NCBI GenBank assembly: GCA_025929595.1
Contig: JAICQA010000064.1
Location: 1 to 10,226 of the forward strand
Direction: 5' to 3'
DNA: 10,226 nt
DNA from: Xanthobacteraceae bacterium
Lineage (GTDB): Bacteria; Pseudomonadota; Alphaproteobacteria; Rhizobiales; Xanthobacteraceae
In this document: piece by piece, positions 1-6,502 of the stretch
Layout: each line of letters starts with the position of its first letter
Position numbering within the stretch: the stretch's first letter is position 1
Notes under the pieces: model-generated
The model's database searches: none
What the model was told of the DNA's origin: nothing
The model's input: only the letters and a program-made list of their open reading frames with translations
Made by a program: the position numbers and the translations under genes

Positions 1-159
1 CATCCCGACAGCGCCTATTTCGGCGTCGGGCGCATCGACCGCGACCAGATCGAGGACTACGCGGCGCGCAAGGGTTGGAAGGTGGAGGAGGCGGAGCGGT
101 GGCTGTCGCCGATCCTTTCCTACGACCCCGCGCGCGTGCCGAAAGTGGCGGCGGAGTAA
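1..159 (+). CDS. metH: Methionine synthase, cobalamin-dependent, C-terminal end (partial)
   Basis: This is the last 52 codons of a gene entering from the left edge, read in frame 1 to a TAA stop. The translation contains HPDSAYFGVGRIDRDQIEDY followed by ARKGW and EEAERWLSPILSYDP. This matches the extreme C-terminus of the AdoMet-binding reactivation domain of MetH, where a YFxVGxIxxDQxxDYAxRKG segment followed by a WL(A/S)P motif is typical. MetH transfers the methyl group of 5-methyltetrahydrofolate to homocysteine through cobalamin in the cytoplasm; the C-terminal domain re-methylates oxidised cobalamin using AdoMet. The substrate, cobalamin and catalytic domains lie outside the window. A related copy of the last ten codons, including the stop, recurs 102 bases downstream in the same frame, so the end of this protein may have changed recently. 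The family call is firm because the motif is distinctive. Confidence 0.93.
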   Translation, partial: HPDSAYFGVGRIDRDQIEDYAARKGWKVEEAERWLSPILSYDPARVPKVAAE

Positions 160-184
160 TTTCGCTGCGCGCGGCTTTATGTTT

Positions 185-231
185 GCCGCGCCGGGCTCTC
201 GCCCGAACTAGTCCGGGCTCGACGGCGCGGC
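185..231. repeat. Nested inverted repeat (hairpin) after metH
   Basis: GCCGCGCCG at 185-193 and CGGCGCGGC at 223-231 form a perfect 9-bp stem. Inside it GCCCG at 201-205 can pair with CGGGC at 214-218 across an 8-base loop. There is no T-tract on either side, so it is not a standard intrinsic terminator. It could stabilise the 3' end of the metH transcript or be a worn copy of an intergenic repeat. The role is inferred. Confidence 0.5.
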
Positions 232-269
232 GCGCGCGTGCTGAAGGCCGCGGCGGAGTAATAGTATTT

Positions 270-308
270 GTCATTCCGGGACGCGCCGAAGGCGCGGGCC
301 GGAATCCA
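270..308. repeat. Palindromic intergenic repeat of the Bradyrhizobiaceae type
   Basis: ATTCCGG at 273-279 pairs with CCGGAAT at 299-305, and inside it CGCGCC at 282-287 pairs with GGCGCG at 291-296 around a GAA loop. The two stems are separated by a symmetric 2x2 mismatch. The sequence GTCATTCCGGGAxGCGCCGAAGGCGC is, from memory, a short repeat scattered between genes in Bradyrhizobium, Rhodopseudomonas and relatives. It probably acts as an RNA hairpin at gene ends, but only the palindrome is shown here; copy number cannot be judged from one window. Confidence 0.65.
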
Positions 309-348
309 AATGGCGTTTGAGTGAGTGCTGAGTCACTTTGGTCGCGCC

Positions 349-383
349 AAAAAAACAGGCTGCATCGACCTGCGATGCAGCCT
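349..383 (-). terminator. Orphan leftward intrinsic terminator
   Basis: AGGCTGCATCG at 357-367 and CGATGCAGCCT at 373-383 make a perfect 11-bp stem with a 5-base loop. A run of seven A at 349-355 becomes a U-tract for a transcript running leftward. No T-tract follows on the other side, so it works for the minus strand only. The MBL-fold gene upstream on that strand already has its own terminator at 537-564. This one is either a backup or the end of a separate short RNA. Confidence 0.75.
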
Positions 384-536
384 CCCGCGGGGGCGGGGAA
401 ACTTGTCTGTTGGGCGCGACGCGACTGACTTGTGCCGGCAACTTTAGTCGGATGCAGCGCGGTGTGAAGCGATCAGCGCACGTTGTCCTCTCACATTGGA
501 TTGAACAGCGCCGCCGCGCAATTATTCCATTGCAAA

Positions 537-564
537 AAGAAAGGCCGCGAAAATTTCGCGGCCT
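537..564 (-). terminator. Leftward intrinsic terminator of the MBL-fold gene
   Basis: AGGCCGCGAAA at 542-552 and TTTCGCGGCCT at 554-564 form an 11-bp inverted repeat, in practice an 8-bp GC-rich stem with an A/T loop. An A-rich run at 535-541 gives the U-rich tail for leftward transcripts. It begins 28 bases past the stop codon of the minus-strand gene, the expected place for its terminator. Confidence 0.8.
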
Positions 565-591
565 GTCATAACTGTTATGTGTGAGAGCGAA

Positions 592-1572
592 TTAGAGCGC
601 CGGATTCCAGTTCGACGGAACAAAGCGATAGCCCGATCCGGCTTTTTCGATGTGACCGGTTGACGGGAACGGAAAGTGGAAACCGGCGACGAGCAGCTTG
701 TCGGTCGCCGCCATGTCATAGAACTTGCGGCGCGTGGCTTCGGCTGCGGCAGCGTCCTGATCGAATTGCACATGCCAGCCAGGGTTGGTCACGAACAGGT
801 GCGGATTGTTCGTGACGTCCGACTGGATCAGCACGCGGTCGTTGCCGTTGGCGAGCGCGTATGAAACGTGACCCGGCGTGTGACCATAAGTGGCGATCGA
901 AGTCAGACCGGGCGCGATTTCTTTGCCGGCGTCGTATTTTTTCACCTTGTCTTCGAGGCCCTTGAACACACGCCGCACATTTCCGAAAGCGCCTTTCATG
1001 GCTTCCGGCGCCTTGTTCATATTGTCGTCGCTCATCCAGAATGCCCATTCCGCAGCCGGAACCATGATCTCGGCATTCGGATAGTTCACCTCCCCGGCGC
1101 CGTTGCGGATGCCGTTGATATGGTCGCCGTGGAAGTGGGAGATAATGACCGTGTCGATCGCCTTGGTGTCAATTCCAGCGGCCGCGAGGTTCGGCCGCAA
1201 GTGGCCGACGGGGCCCTTTGGTTCGCCCATGCCGGTGTCGATCAGGATGAGCCGCGAGCCGGTATTGATGAGTGTCGGGTTGAACCAGATCGTCATGACG
1301 TCGGTCGGAAGATAGGCTTCGGCGAGCGCCTTCTGCACTTCTTCCTTTTTGACGTTGCGAACAAAAGTGTCGGCAAGCGGGAAGCGCGCGACGCCGTCGT
1401 TGACCGACGTCACCTCGAAACTACCGATCTTGTAGCGATAGAAGGCGGGGGCCTGTTTGCCGGCGGGCGCTGTCTGGGCGGCGGTTGGTACTGAAGAGAT
1501 GAGTGGACCGGCAACCGCGGCGGCGCTCACCGCCGAGGCCGATGCCAGAAGAGTGCGGCGGTTCAGTTCCAT
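592..1572 (-). CDS. Exported metallo-beta-lactamase-fold hydrolase (AHL-lactonase-like)
   Basis: This protein has 326 residues. It starts with a twin-arginine signal (N-R-R-T-L-L at residues 4-9), an Ala-rich hydrophobic stretch to about residue 25 and a likely cleavage site near residue 32 (TAA/Q), so it should be exported folded to the periplasm. The metal site of the MBL fold is complete: HFHGDH at 146-151 (HxHxDH), His231 in GHTPGH, Asp252 in QSDV and a late His299 in GFHFPF. The LIDTGMG strand at 110-116 is typical of lactonase and glyoxalase II-like members, and family members usually bind two zinc ions and open lactone or thioester bonds. The substrate is not readable; quorum-signal lactone hydrolysis is one possibility. 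A GGGAGG ribosome site (1580-1585 on the complement) sits 7 bases before the ATG. The gene stands alone, with its own terminator, and is divergent from the fused transporter pair. Confidence 0.88.
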   Translation of the reverse strand: MELNRRTLLASASAVSAAAVAGPLISSVPTAAQTAPAGKQAPAFYRYKIGSFEVTSVNDGVARFPLADTFVRNVKKEEVQKALAEAYLPTDVMTIWFNPTLINTGSRLILIDTGMGEPKGPVGHLRPNLAAAGIDTKAIDTVIISHFHGDHINGIRNGAGEVNYPNAEIMVPAAEWAFWMSDDNMNKAPEAMKGAFGNVRRVFKGLEDKVKKYDAGKEIAPGLTSIATYGHTPGHVSYALANGNDRVLIQSDVTNNPHLFVTNPGWHVQFDQDAAAAEATRRKFYDMAATDKLLVAGFHFPFPSTGHIEKAGSGYRFVPSNWNPAL

Positions 1573-1611
1573 GATTGGTCCTCCCGGCTCCGCCCAATTA
1601 TTCCGCGAAGG

Positions 1612-1633
1612 CCATTCACGCAGGCTTGAATGG
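1612..1633. promoter_or_regulatory. 22-bp dyad in the divergent promoter interval
   Basis: CCATTCA at 1612-1618 and TGAATGG at 1627-1633 are perfect inverted copies around an 8-base centre. The dyad lies 40 bases upstream of the MBL-fold start codon and about 145 bases upstream of the chosen start of the first fused membrane gene. Its size and spacing (15 bases between half-site starts) would suit a dimeric regulator, but no regulator gene is adjacent and no clear -35/-10 pair was found here. The role is inferred. Confidence 0.3.
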
Positions 1634-1765
1634 TGGGAGCGAGGCGGTGGGACTGGACCGGTATGATTTCCGTTCGTAATGATCGCTCCGCATCGAAACC
1701 TCCGGACGCGTGCCGACTTTTATTCATTTGACGTACAGACAGCGCCTGCGACCGTTCGATTTGCC

Positions 1766-1781
1766 AGGGAGGGACCAGGTG
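1766..1781 (+). promoter_or_regulatory. Ribosome site that selects the GTG start of the first fused gene
   Basis: AGGGAGGG at 1766-1773 is followed, after 5 bases, by an in-frame GTG at 1779. The longest open frame begins at another GTG at 1710, but nothing like a Shine-Dalgarno sequence precedes it, and its 23 extra residues are not hydrophobic and have no counterpart in the paralogue. The 1779 start is therefore preferred. Confidence 0.65.
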
Positions 1782-4040
1782 CCGGGAGGGAGCGATCGCA
1801 CGACGGTAGCCGGCAACGGGACCGTCGCTTATCAAGGCCTGTTGCTGCCGTTTTTCGGGGCAACCATCCTGCTCAGCGCCGCTCTCCTGTTTTCCGTGCA
1901 GCCGCTGTTCGCCAAGGTCGTCTTGCCGACGCTCGGCGGCGCGCCGTCGGTCTGGTCGGTCGCGCTCGTATTTTTCCAGGCGGTACTGCTCGCCGGCTAT
2001 CTTTACGCCCATCTGCTGACGCGATACCTGCCGGGCAGGCCTTCGCTGATCGTGCATCTCGCGGTCATGTCGGCGGCGCTGATCGGGCTGCCGCTCGGGA
2101 TCGCCGAAGGCTGGGGACGGCCTCCGGCCCAGGGCGCCGAGTTCTGGCTGCTCGGCCTGTTCACGGTCTCGATCGGCCTGCCGTTCTTCGCGCTCTCTGC
2201 GAACGCGCCGCTGTTGCAGGCATGGTTCGCGCGCACGGGTCATTCGTCGTCGAACGATCCATATTTTCTCTACGCCGCCAGCAATGTCGGGAGCTTCACG
2301 GCGCTCCTCAGCTATCCGTTCCTGATCGAGCCGCTGTCGCGTGTCAGCCAGCAAACCCATGTCTGGTCCGCGCTCTTTATCCTGTTGATCGTCATGATCG
2401 GGGGATGCGCGGCGCTGCTGCTGCGTTCGCCGAACGTGTTGCCGGCGGTCGGGAAGGGCGCGAAGCGTGAAGCGGCGCCGTCGCGGCGCGATGCACTCAT
2501 CTGGATGGCGCTCGGCGCGGTGCCGTCCGCCTTTCTCGTTGCGGTGACGGCGCATATCTCGACGGACGTCGCCGCCGTGCCGCTGCTCTGGGTATTGCCG
2601 CTCGCGCTTTATCTTCTGAGCTTCGTTATCGTTTTTCAGACACGGCCGATCGTTCCGCACGCATTCTTCGTCGCCATTCAGCCGGCGGCGATCGCGCTCC
2701 TGATCGCCGTGCTGATCTTCAAGGATCTGCAATCGATCCTGTTCGTGATCGGTCTGAACCTCGCCGGGTTCTTCATTACGGCGATGGTTTGTCATGGCGA
2801 GCTGGCGCAGCGGCGGCCGCCCGCGCGGTATCTTACGGAATTCTATCTGTGGCTCGCGACCGGCGGCGTGATCGGCGGAATTTTCGCAGGGCTGATCGCA
2901 CCGAACATCTTCAACTGGGTCGCCGAATATCCGATCCTGCTGGTGCTGGGCGTCCTGTGCCTTCCCGGTCTAACTTTACATAAGGACCCGACCTACTGGT
3001 TGCCGGTGGCGGCGGTTGTCGCGCTGACGAGTCTTGCCGTATTTTCGATCCGCGTGCTCGAAATCTGGCCCGAGACAAAAACGTTCGCCGGCATGATCGG
3101 TGCGGCGCTGGCGCTTGCGGTGCTCTTTCTTGCACGCGACGTGCTGCGGCTTGCCATCGCGTTCGCCTGCATCCTCGTGCTGATCTACGCGTTTCTCGCC
3201 GAAGGCAGCAATGTGCAGACGATGCGCAGCTTCTTTGGCGTGCACAAGATTTACGAGACGTCGACCGGACGCTCCACGGTGCGGGTGCTGATGCACGGCA
3301 CGACGATCCACGGCGCGCAGGTGATCGAGGGCGCGGCGCTATCGTCGCGAGGGCGACCGGTTGGCGTCACCTATTTCGGGCCGCAATCGCCGATGGCGCG
3401 GCTGTTCGAGGCCGTGAAGCGCAAGAAAGAAGGACCGGTCCGTGTGGCCGTGGTCGGGCTCGGGGCGGGGACGGTTGCGTGTTATCTCCGCGCGGAGGAC
3501 TCACTGGACTTCTACGAGATCGATCCGGCGGTCGTGAAGATCGCGCTCGATCCGGAGAAGTTCAGCTTTGTGTCGGGTTGCAAGCCTGACGCGAAGGTCA
3601 TCGTTGGCGACGCGCGCCTGACGCTCTCCGAGGCGGCGGACGGCCACTACGACCTGATCGTGATGGACGCGTTCACTTCGGATGCGGTGCCGGTGCATCT
3701 GCTCACGCAGGAGGCCGTCGCCCTCTACGAGCGCAAGCTTGCGCCCGGCGGGATCATCGGTGCCCACGTCATGAACCGGCATCTCGAATTGCCGTCGGTC
3801 GTTGCCGGTATTGCCGCGGCAAACGGGATGCGGACGCGCATCATGTCGAACTGGGAGACGGGGGGCGCGGAATATCTGTTCGGGTCGAGCGCTGCGGCCG
3901 TGGCGCGAACCGACGCCGACTTTGGCCCGCTGCTCGATTCGGGGGACTGGGTGCTGGAGGAGCCGGGCGCAGGTCAATGGGTCTGGACCGACGACTATTC
4001 CAATATTGCCGGTGCCGTGCTGCGCCACCTGCGCGATTGA
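1779..4040 (+). CDS. Fused MFS-like / spermidine-synthase-like membrane protein, copy 1
   Basis: Read from the GTG at 1779 the product has 753 residues. Residues 20 to about 475 are membrane-rich, with many hydrophobic segments (for example 21-43, 61-80, 94-108, 122-142, 197-215, 268-287, 351-375), and carry family motifs LPTLGGAPSVWS (49-60) and TAHISTD (257-263). From about 484 the protein is soluble. It has a small beta domain (FFGVHK, then LMHGTTIHGAQ at 504-514) like the N-terminal tetramerisation domain of spermidine synthases, then a Rossmann methyltransferase-type domain with GLGAGT (560-565), YEID (579-582), GDARL (610-614) and MDAFTSDAVP (629-638), ending with WTDDYSN (736-742). The usual GGGDGG and DSxDP signatures of true aminopropyltransferases are altered, so polyamine synthesis is not assured. 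The family is annotated as fused MFS/spermidine synthase; substrate and reaction are unknown. The paralogue follows 78 bases downstream on the same strand. Confidence 0.87.
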   Translation: MPGGSDRTTVAGNGTVAYQGLLLPFFGATILLSAALLFSVQPLFAKVVLPTLGGAPSVWSVALVFFQAVLLAGYLYAHLLTRYLPGRPSLIVHLAVMSAALIGLPLGIAEGWGRPPAQGAEFWLLGLFTVSIGLPFFALSANAPLLQAWFARTGHSSSNDPYFLYAASNVGSFTALLSYPFLIEPLSRVSQQTHVWSALFILLIVMIGGCAALLLRSPNVLPAVGKGAKREAAPSRRDALIWMALGAVPSAFLVAVTAHISTDVAAVPLLWVLPLALYLLSFVIVFQTRPIVPHAFFVAIQPAAIALLIAVLIFKDLQSILFVIGLNLAGFFITAMVCHGELAQRRPPARYLTEFYLWLATGGVIGGIFAGLIAPNIFNWVAEYPILLVLGVLCLPGLTLHKDPTYWLPVAAVVALTSLAVFSIRVLEIWPETKTFAGMIGAALALAVLFLARDVLRLAIAFACILVLIYAFLAEGSNVQTMRSFFGVHKIYETSTGRSTVRVLMHGTTIHGAQVIEGAALSSRGRPVGVTYFGPQSPMARLFEAVKRKKEGPVRVAVVGLGAGTVACYLRAEDSLDFYEIDPAVVKIALDPEKFSFVSGCKPDAKVIVGDARLTLSEAADGHYDLIVMDAFTSDAVPVHLLTQEAVALYERKLAPGGIIGAHVMNRHLELPSVVAGIAAANGMRTRIMSNWETGGAEYLFGSSAAAVARTDADFGPLLDSGDWVLEEPGAGQWVWTDDYSNIAGAVLRHLRD

Positions 4041-4118
4041 TCGTCCTCGAGAACACCGCTTCTGCCATAAACTCGGAACTTGGCGCGCCCGATTCGGCGT
4101 GGACCGATGGAGCCCCGG

Positions 4119-6410
4119 ATGGCCGTAACTTCGCGAAAAAAATCCCGCAAACGGAACGCGGAGGCCTTCTCACTGCAAAGTCAAGGTGTGACGCTCGCGA
4201 TTTACGCGGCGGCGATCTTCCTGAGTGCGGGGCTGCTGTTCGCCGTGCAGCCGCTGTTCACCAAGATGGTGCTGCCGACGCTCGGCGGTGCGCCTTCGGT
4301 CTGGTCGATGGCGCTCGTGTTCTTTCAGGCGGCGCTGCTCGGCGGCTACCTTTATGCGCATCTGCTGACGCGGCATCTGCCGGGCCGGCGGTCGGTCGTC
4401 GTGCATCTGCTCGTTCTGCTTGGCGCCACACTGGTGCTGCCCTTGAGTATTTCGACCACGTGGGGACGTCCGCCTGCGGATGGCGAGACGCTCTGGATCA
4501 TCGGACTGTTCACCGTATCGATCGGTCTGCCGTTCTTCGCCCTTTCCGCCAACGCGCCATTGCTACAGGCCTGGTACGCGCGCACGGGGCATCCATCTTC
4601 GAAAGATCCGTACTTCCTGTACGGCGCCAGTAACGTGGGCAGCTTTCTCGCGCTCCTGAGCTACCCCTTTCTCGTCGAGCCGCTGAGCCGTCTTGGACAG
4701 CAGACAACGACTTGGTCCGTCCTCTTTTATGTATTAATCGCGCTCATCGCCTTATGCGGCCTTCTGCTCGTGCGATCGAAGAATGCCGCGCCCAGTGCGG
4801 CCCCGGTTGCGCGAGGAACCCTGCAAGCGCCCACGCTCAAGGACGGCGCGATCTGGGCGGCGCTCGCAGCGGTTCCGGCCGGACTGATGATCGCGGTCAC
4901 GGCGCATATTTCCACCGACATCGCGGCGGCGCCGTTGCTGTGGGTCATTCCGCTCGCACTCTATCTTCTGAGCTATGTGCTCGTCTTTCAGGTCAAGCCG
5001 CTTATTCCGCATGAGTTCTTCGTGCGGGCGCAGCCGTTCCTGATTGCTCTTCTGGTCGCGACTTACGCTGTCGATCTGAAGTTCAACATTCTTGCCGTCT
5101 TCGCGATCCACATTGCGACCTTCTTCGTCACCTGCATGGTTTGCCATGGAGAGCTGGCACGGCGGCGGCCGGCCGCGCGTTATCTCACGGCCTTCTATCT
5201 GTGGATGGCCGTTGGCGGCGTGATCGGCGGCATTGCGGCGGGGATGATCGCGCCGCGCGTGTTCGATTGGGTGGCGGAGTATCCGCTCCTGATCATCGCG
5301 GCGGTGTTGTGCCGGCCGGGCTTTTCTCTCGTCGACAACCGCGAGGTGCGCATCTTCTGGCTGGCGCTCCTGGCGCTGCTCGTGCTGCTGCTCGTGCCGC
5401 GGCTCGCCTTCGGGTACGAGTTCGCAAACAACGCCTATGGCGGTATGGTGATCGTCATTCTGGCCGTCGCGCTCATATTTGCGCACGACCCGTTGCGGTT
5501 TGCGGGACTGATCGCGCTGACCCTCATGTTCATCCACGTCTATGACACGGAACGCGTCGGGCGGGTGTCGATCCGCAGCTTCTTCGGCGTGCACAAGATT
5601 GTCGATGCGCCGGGGAGCGAATACCGCGTGCTGATGCATGGCACGACGATTCACGGCGCGCAGAAAGTGCGCGATGCCGACGGCAATCCGCTGCGCGGAC
5701 GCCCAGAGTCGATTACCTACTATCAGAGCAAGTCCGGCATCGGGCAAACGATCAAGGCCGCGCGCGAACGCAAAGGCGGAGCCATCCGCATCGCCGCGAT
5801 CGGGCTCGGTACCGGATCCATAGCGTGCCTGACGGAGGAGGGCGACAAGCTGACCTTCTTCGAGATCGACAGCTCGGTCGTCCGAATCTCGACCGAGGAG
5901 AATTATTTTACGTTCGTCGCCAATTGCGCCCCGGATGCGAACATCATCCTGGGCGACGCGCGGCTGACGCTCGCCGACGTGCCTGACGGGCAGTTCGACG
6001 TCATCATCGTCGATGCCTTCAGCTCCGACGCCATTCCCATCCATCTGCTCACCAGGGAAGCGATGGCGATCTATCTGCGCAAGGCGGCGCCGGACGGCTT
6101 GATCGCGCTGCATGTCTCGAACCGCCACCTGGAGTTGTCGTCGGTAGTGGCCGGCATTGCGGCCGCCAATGACGCCGTCACGCGTGTTCCGACACCGGGT
6201 GAGGACGCCGGCAACAACGACGAAGATGAAGTGAGCGATACGGCGTACCGCTACTCGACGAACGTGGCCGTCGTCGGCCGCAACGAGAAAGCGTTTGGGC
6301 CGCTCGCCGAACGCGAGAAATGGGACGTGCTGGAGCCCGATCCGGATCAGCGCGTGTGGACCGACGACTATTCGAACCTGATCGGAGCACTTCTCCGCAA
6401 CATGAACTGA
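4119..6410 (+). CDS. Fused MFS-like / spermidine-synthase-like membrane protein, copy 2
   Basis: Read from the ATG at 4119 the product has 763 residues; GGAG at 4109-4112, 6 bases upstream, supports this start, while ATG 4107 and TTG 4080 in the same frame lack one. It aligns with copy 1 from end to end, with more than half of positions identical by eye. The N-terminus is very basic (SRKKSRKRN), then hydrophobic segments run to about residue 475. The C-terminal part repeats LMHGTTIHGAQ (505-515), GLGTGS (562-567), FEID (581-584), GDARL (612-616), VDAFSSDAIP (631-640) and WTDDYSN (747-753). It differs by an acidic insert near 694-707 (GEDAGNNDEDE) that copy 1 lacks. Like copy 1, it keeps an AdoMet-type Rossmann fold but not the canonical aminopropyltransferase GGGDGG. 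No terminator is visible between the two genes, so co-transcription is likely. The pair is a tandem duplication that has diverged, not a recent copy. Confidence 0.87.
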   Translation: MAVTSRKKSRKRNAEAFSLQSQGVTLAIYAAAIFLSAGLLFAVQPLFTKMVLPTLGGAPSVWSMALVFFQAALLGGYLYAHLLTRHLPGRRSVVVHLLVLLGATLVLPLSISTTWGRPPADGETLWIIGLFTVSIGLPFFALSANAPLLQAWYARTGHPSSKDPYFLYGASNVGSFLALLSYPFLVEPLSRLGQQTTTWSVLFYVLIALIALCGLLLVRSKNAAPSAAPVARGTLQAPTLKDGAIWAALAAVPAGLMIAVTAHISTDIAAAPLLWVIPLALYLLSYVLVFQVKPLIPHEFFVRAQPFLIALLVATYAVDLKFNILAVFAIHIATFFVTCMVCHGELARRRPAARYLTAFYLWMAVGGVIGGIAAGMIAPRVFDWVAEYPLLIIAAVLCRPGFSLVDNREVRIFWLALLALLVLLLVPRLAFGYEFANNAYGGMVIVILAVALIFAHDPLRFAGLIALTLMFIHVYDTERVGRVSIRSFFGVHKIVDAPGSEYRVLMHGTTIHGAQKVRDADGNPLRGRPESITYYQSKSGIGQTIKAARERKGGAIRIAAIGLGTGSIACLTEEGDKLTFFEIDSSVVRISTEENYFTFVANCAPDANIILGDARLTLADVPDGQFDVIIVDAFSSDAIPIHLLTREAMAIYLRKAAPDGLIALHVSNRHLELSSVVAGIAAANDAVTRVPTPGEDAGNNDEDEVSDTAYRYSTNVAVVGRNEKAFGPLAEREKWDVLEPDPDQRVWTDDYSNLIGALLRNMN

Positions 6411-6441
6411 TGTTCAGAGAGTTGCTCGTTTCGTAAATCGC

Positions 6442-6466
6442 GGAACGGCGAAGCTCCGTTGGCGTT
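6442..6466 (+). promoter_or_regulatory. EcfG-type general stress response promoter
   Basis: GGAAC at 6442-6446 and CGTT at 6463-6466 are separated by exactly 16 bases. GGAAC-N16/17-CGTT is the known -35/-10 consensus of the alphaproteobacterial EcfG (sigma-T type) stress sigma factor controlled by PhyR-NepR. The pair sits 36 bases upstream of the ATG of the DUF1236 gene, leaving room for a short leader and the ribosome site. No other GGAAC-N16/17-CGTT upstream of a gene turned up by eye on either strand. Confidence 0.65.
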
Positions 6467-6502
6467 GTTCCAAAGCGGAGCGGCGCTTTCGGAGGAACGA
6501 CA

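Larger units (their letters stand above)
160..591. other. Gene-free interval between metH and the MBL-fold gene
   Basis: This 432-base stretch has no convincing protein gene on either strand; the short open frames here lack a good ribosome site and resemble no family I know. It holds, in order, a nested hairpin, a decayed in-frame copy of the metH tail ending at 261, a palindromic repeat of the GTCATTCC type, an orphan leftward intrinsic terminator, about 150 bases of plain sequence (384 to 536), and the leftward terminator of the neighbouring MBL-fold gene. Each is described separately. Confidence 0.7.

Noticed and set aside
160..270. A cobalamin or S-adenosylmethionine riboswitch near metH
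   Set aside because: The stretch is downstream of metH, there is no following gene on the same strand for it to control, and no B12-box or SAM-type core was recognised.
1563..2795. A 410-codon open frame on the minus strand opposite the first fused gene
   Set aside because: It is extremely rich in Arg, Gln, Asp and Glu with no family motif, as expected from the antisense of a GC-rich hydrophobic gene, and it overlaps the well-supported CDS throughout.
4752..6128. A 458-codon open frame on the minus strand opposite the second fused gene
   Set aside because: Same composition artefact; the plus-strand protein has membrane segments and conserved motifs aligned with its paralogue, which the antisense frame lacks.
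1779..6410. Calling the tandem genes true spermidine synthases (speE)
   Set aside because: They have a large membrane half and lack the GGGDGG loop and the DSxDP catalytic motif, so a gene symbol or a spermidine product would be unsupported.
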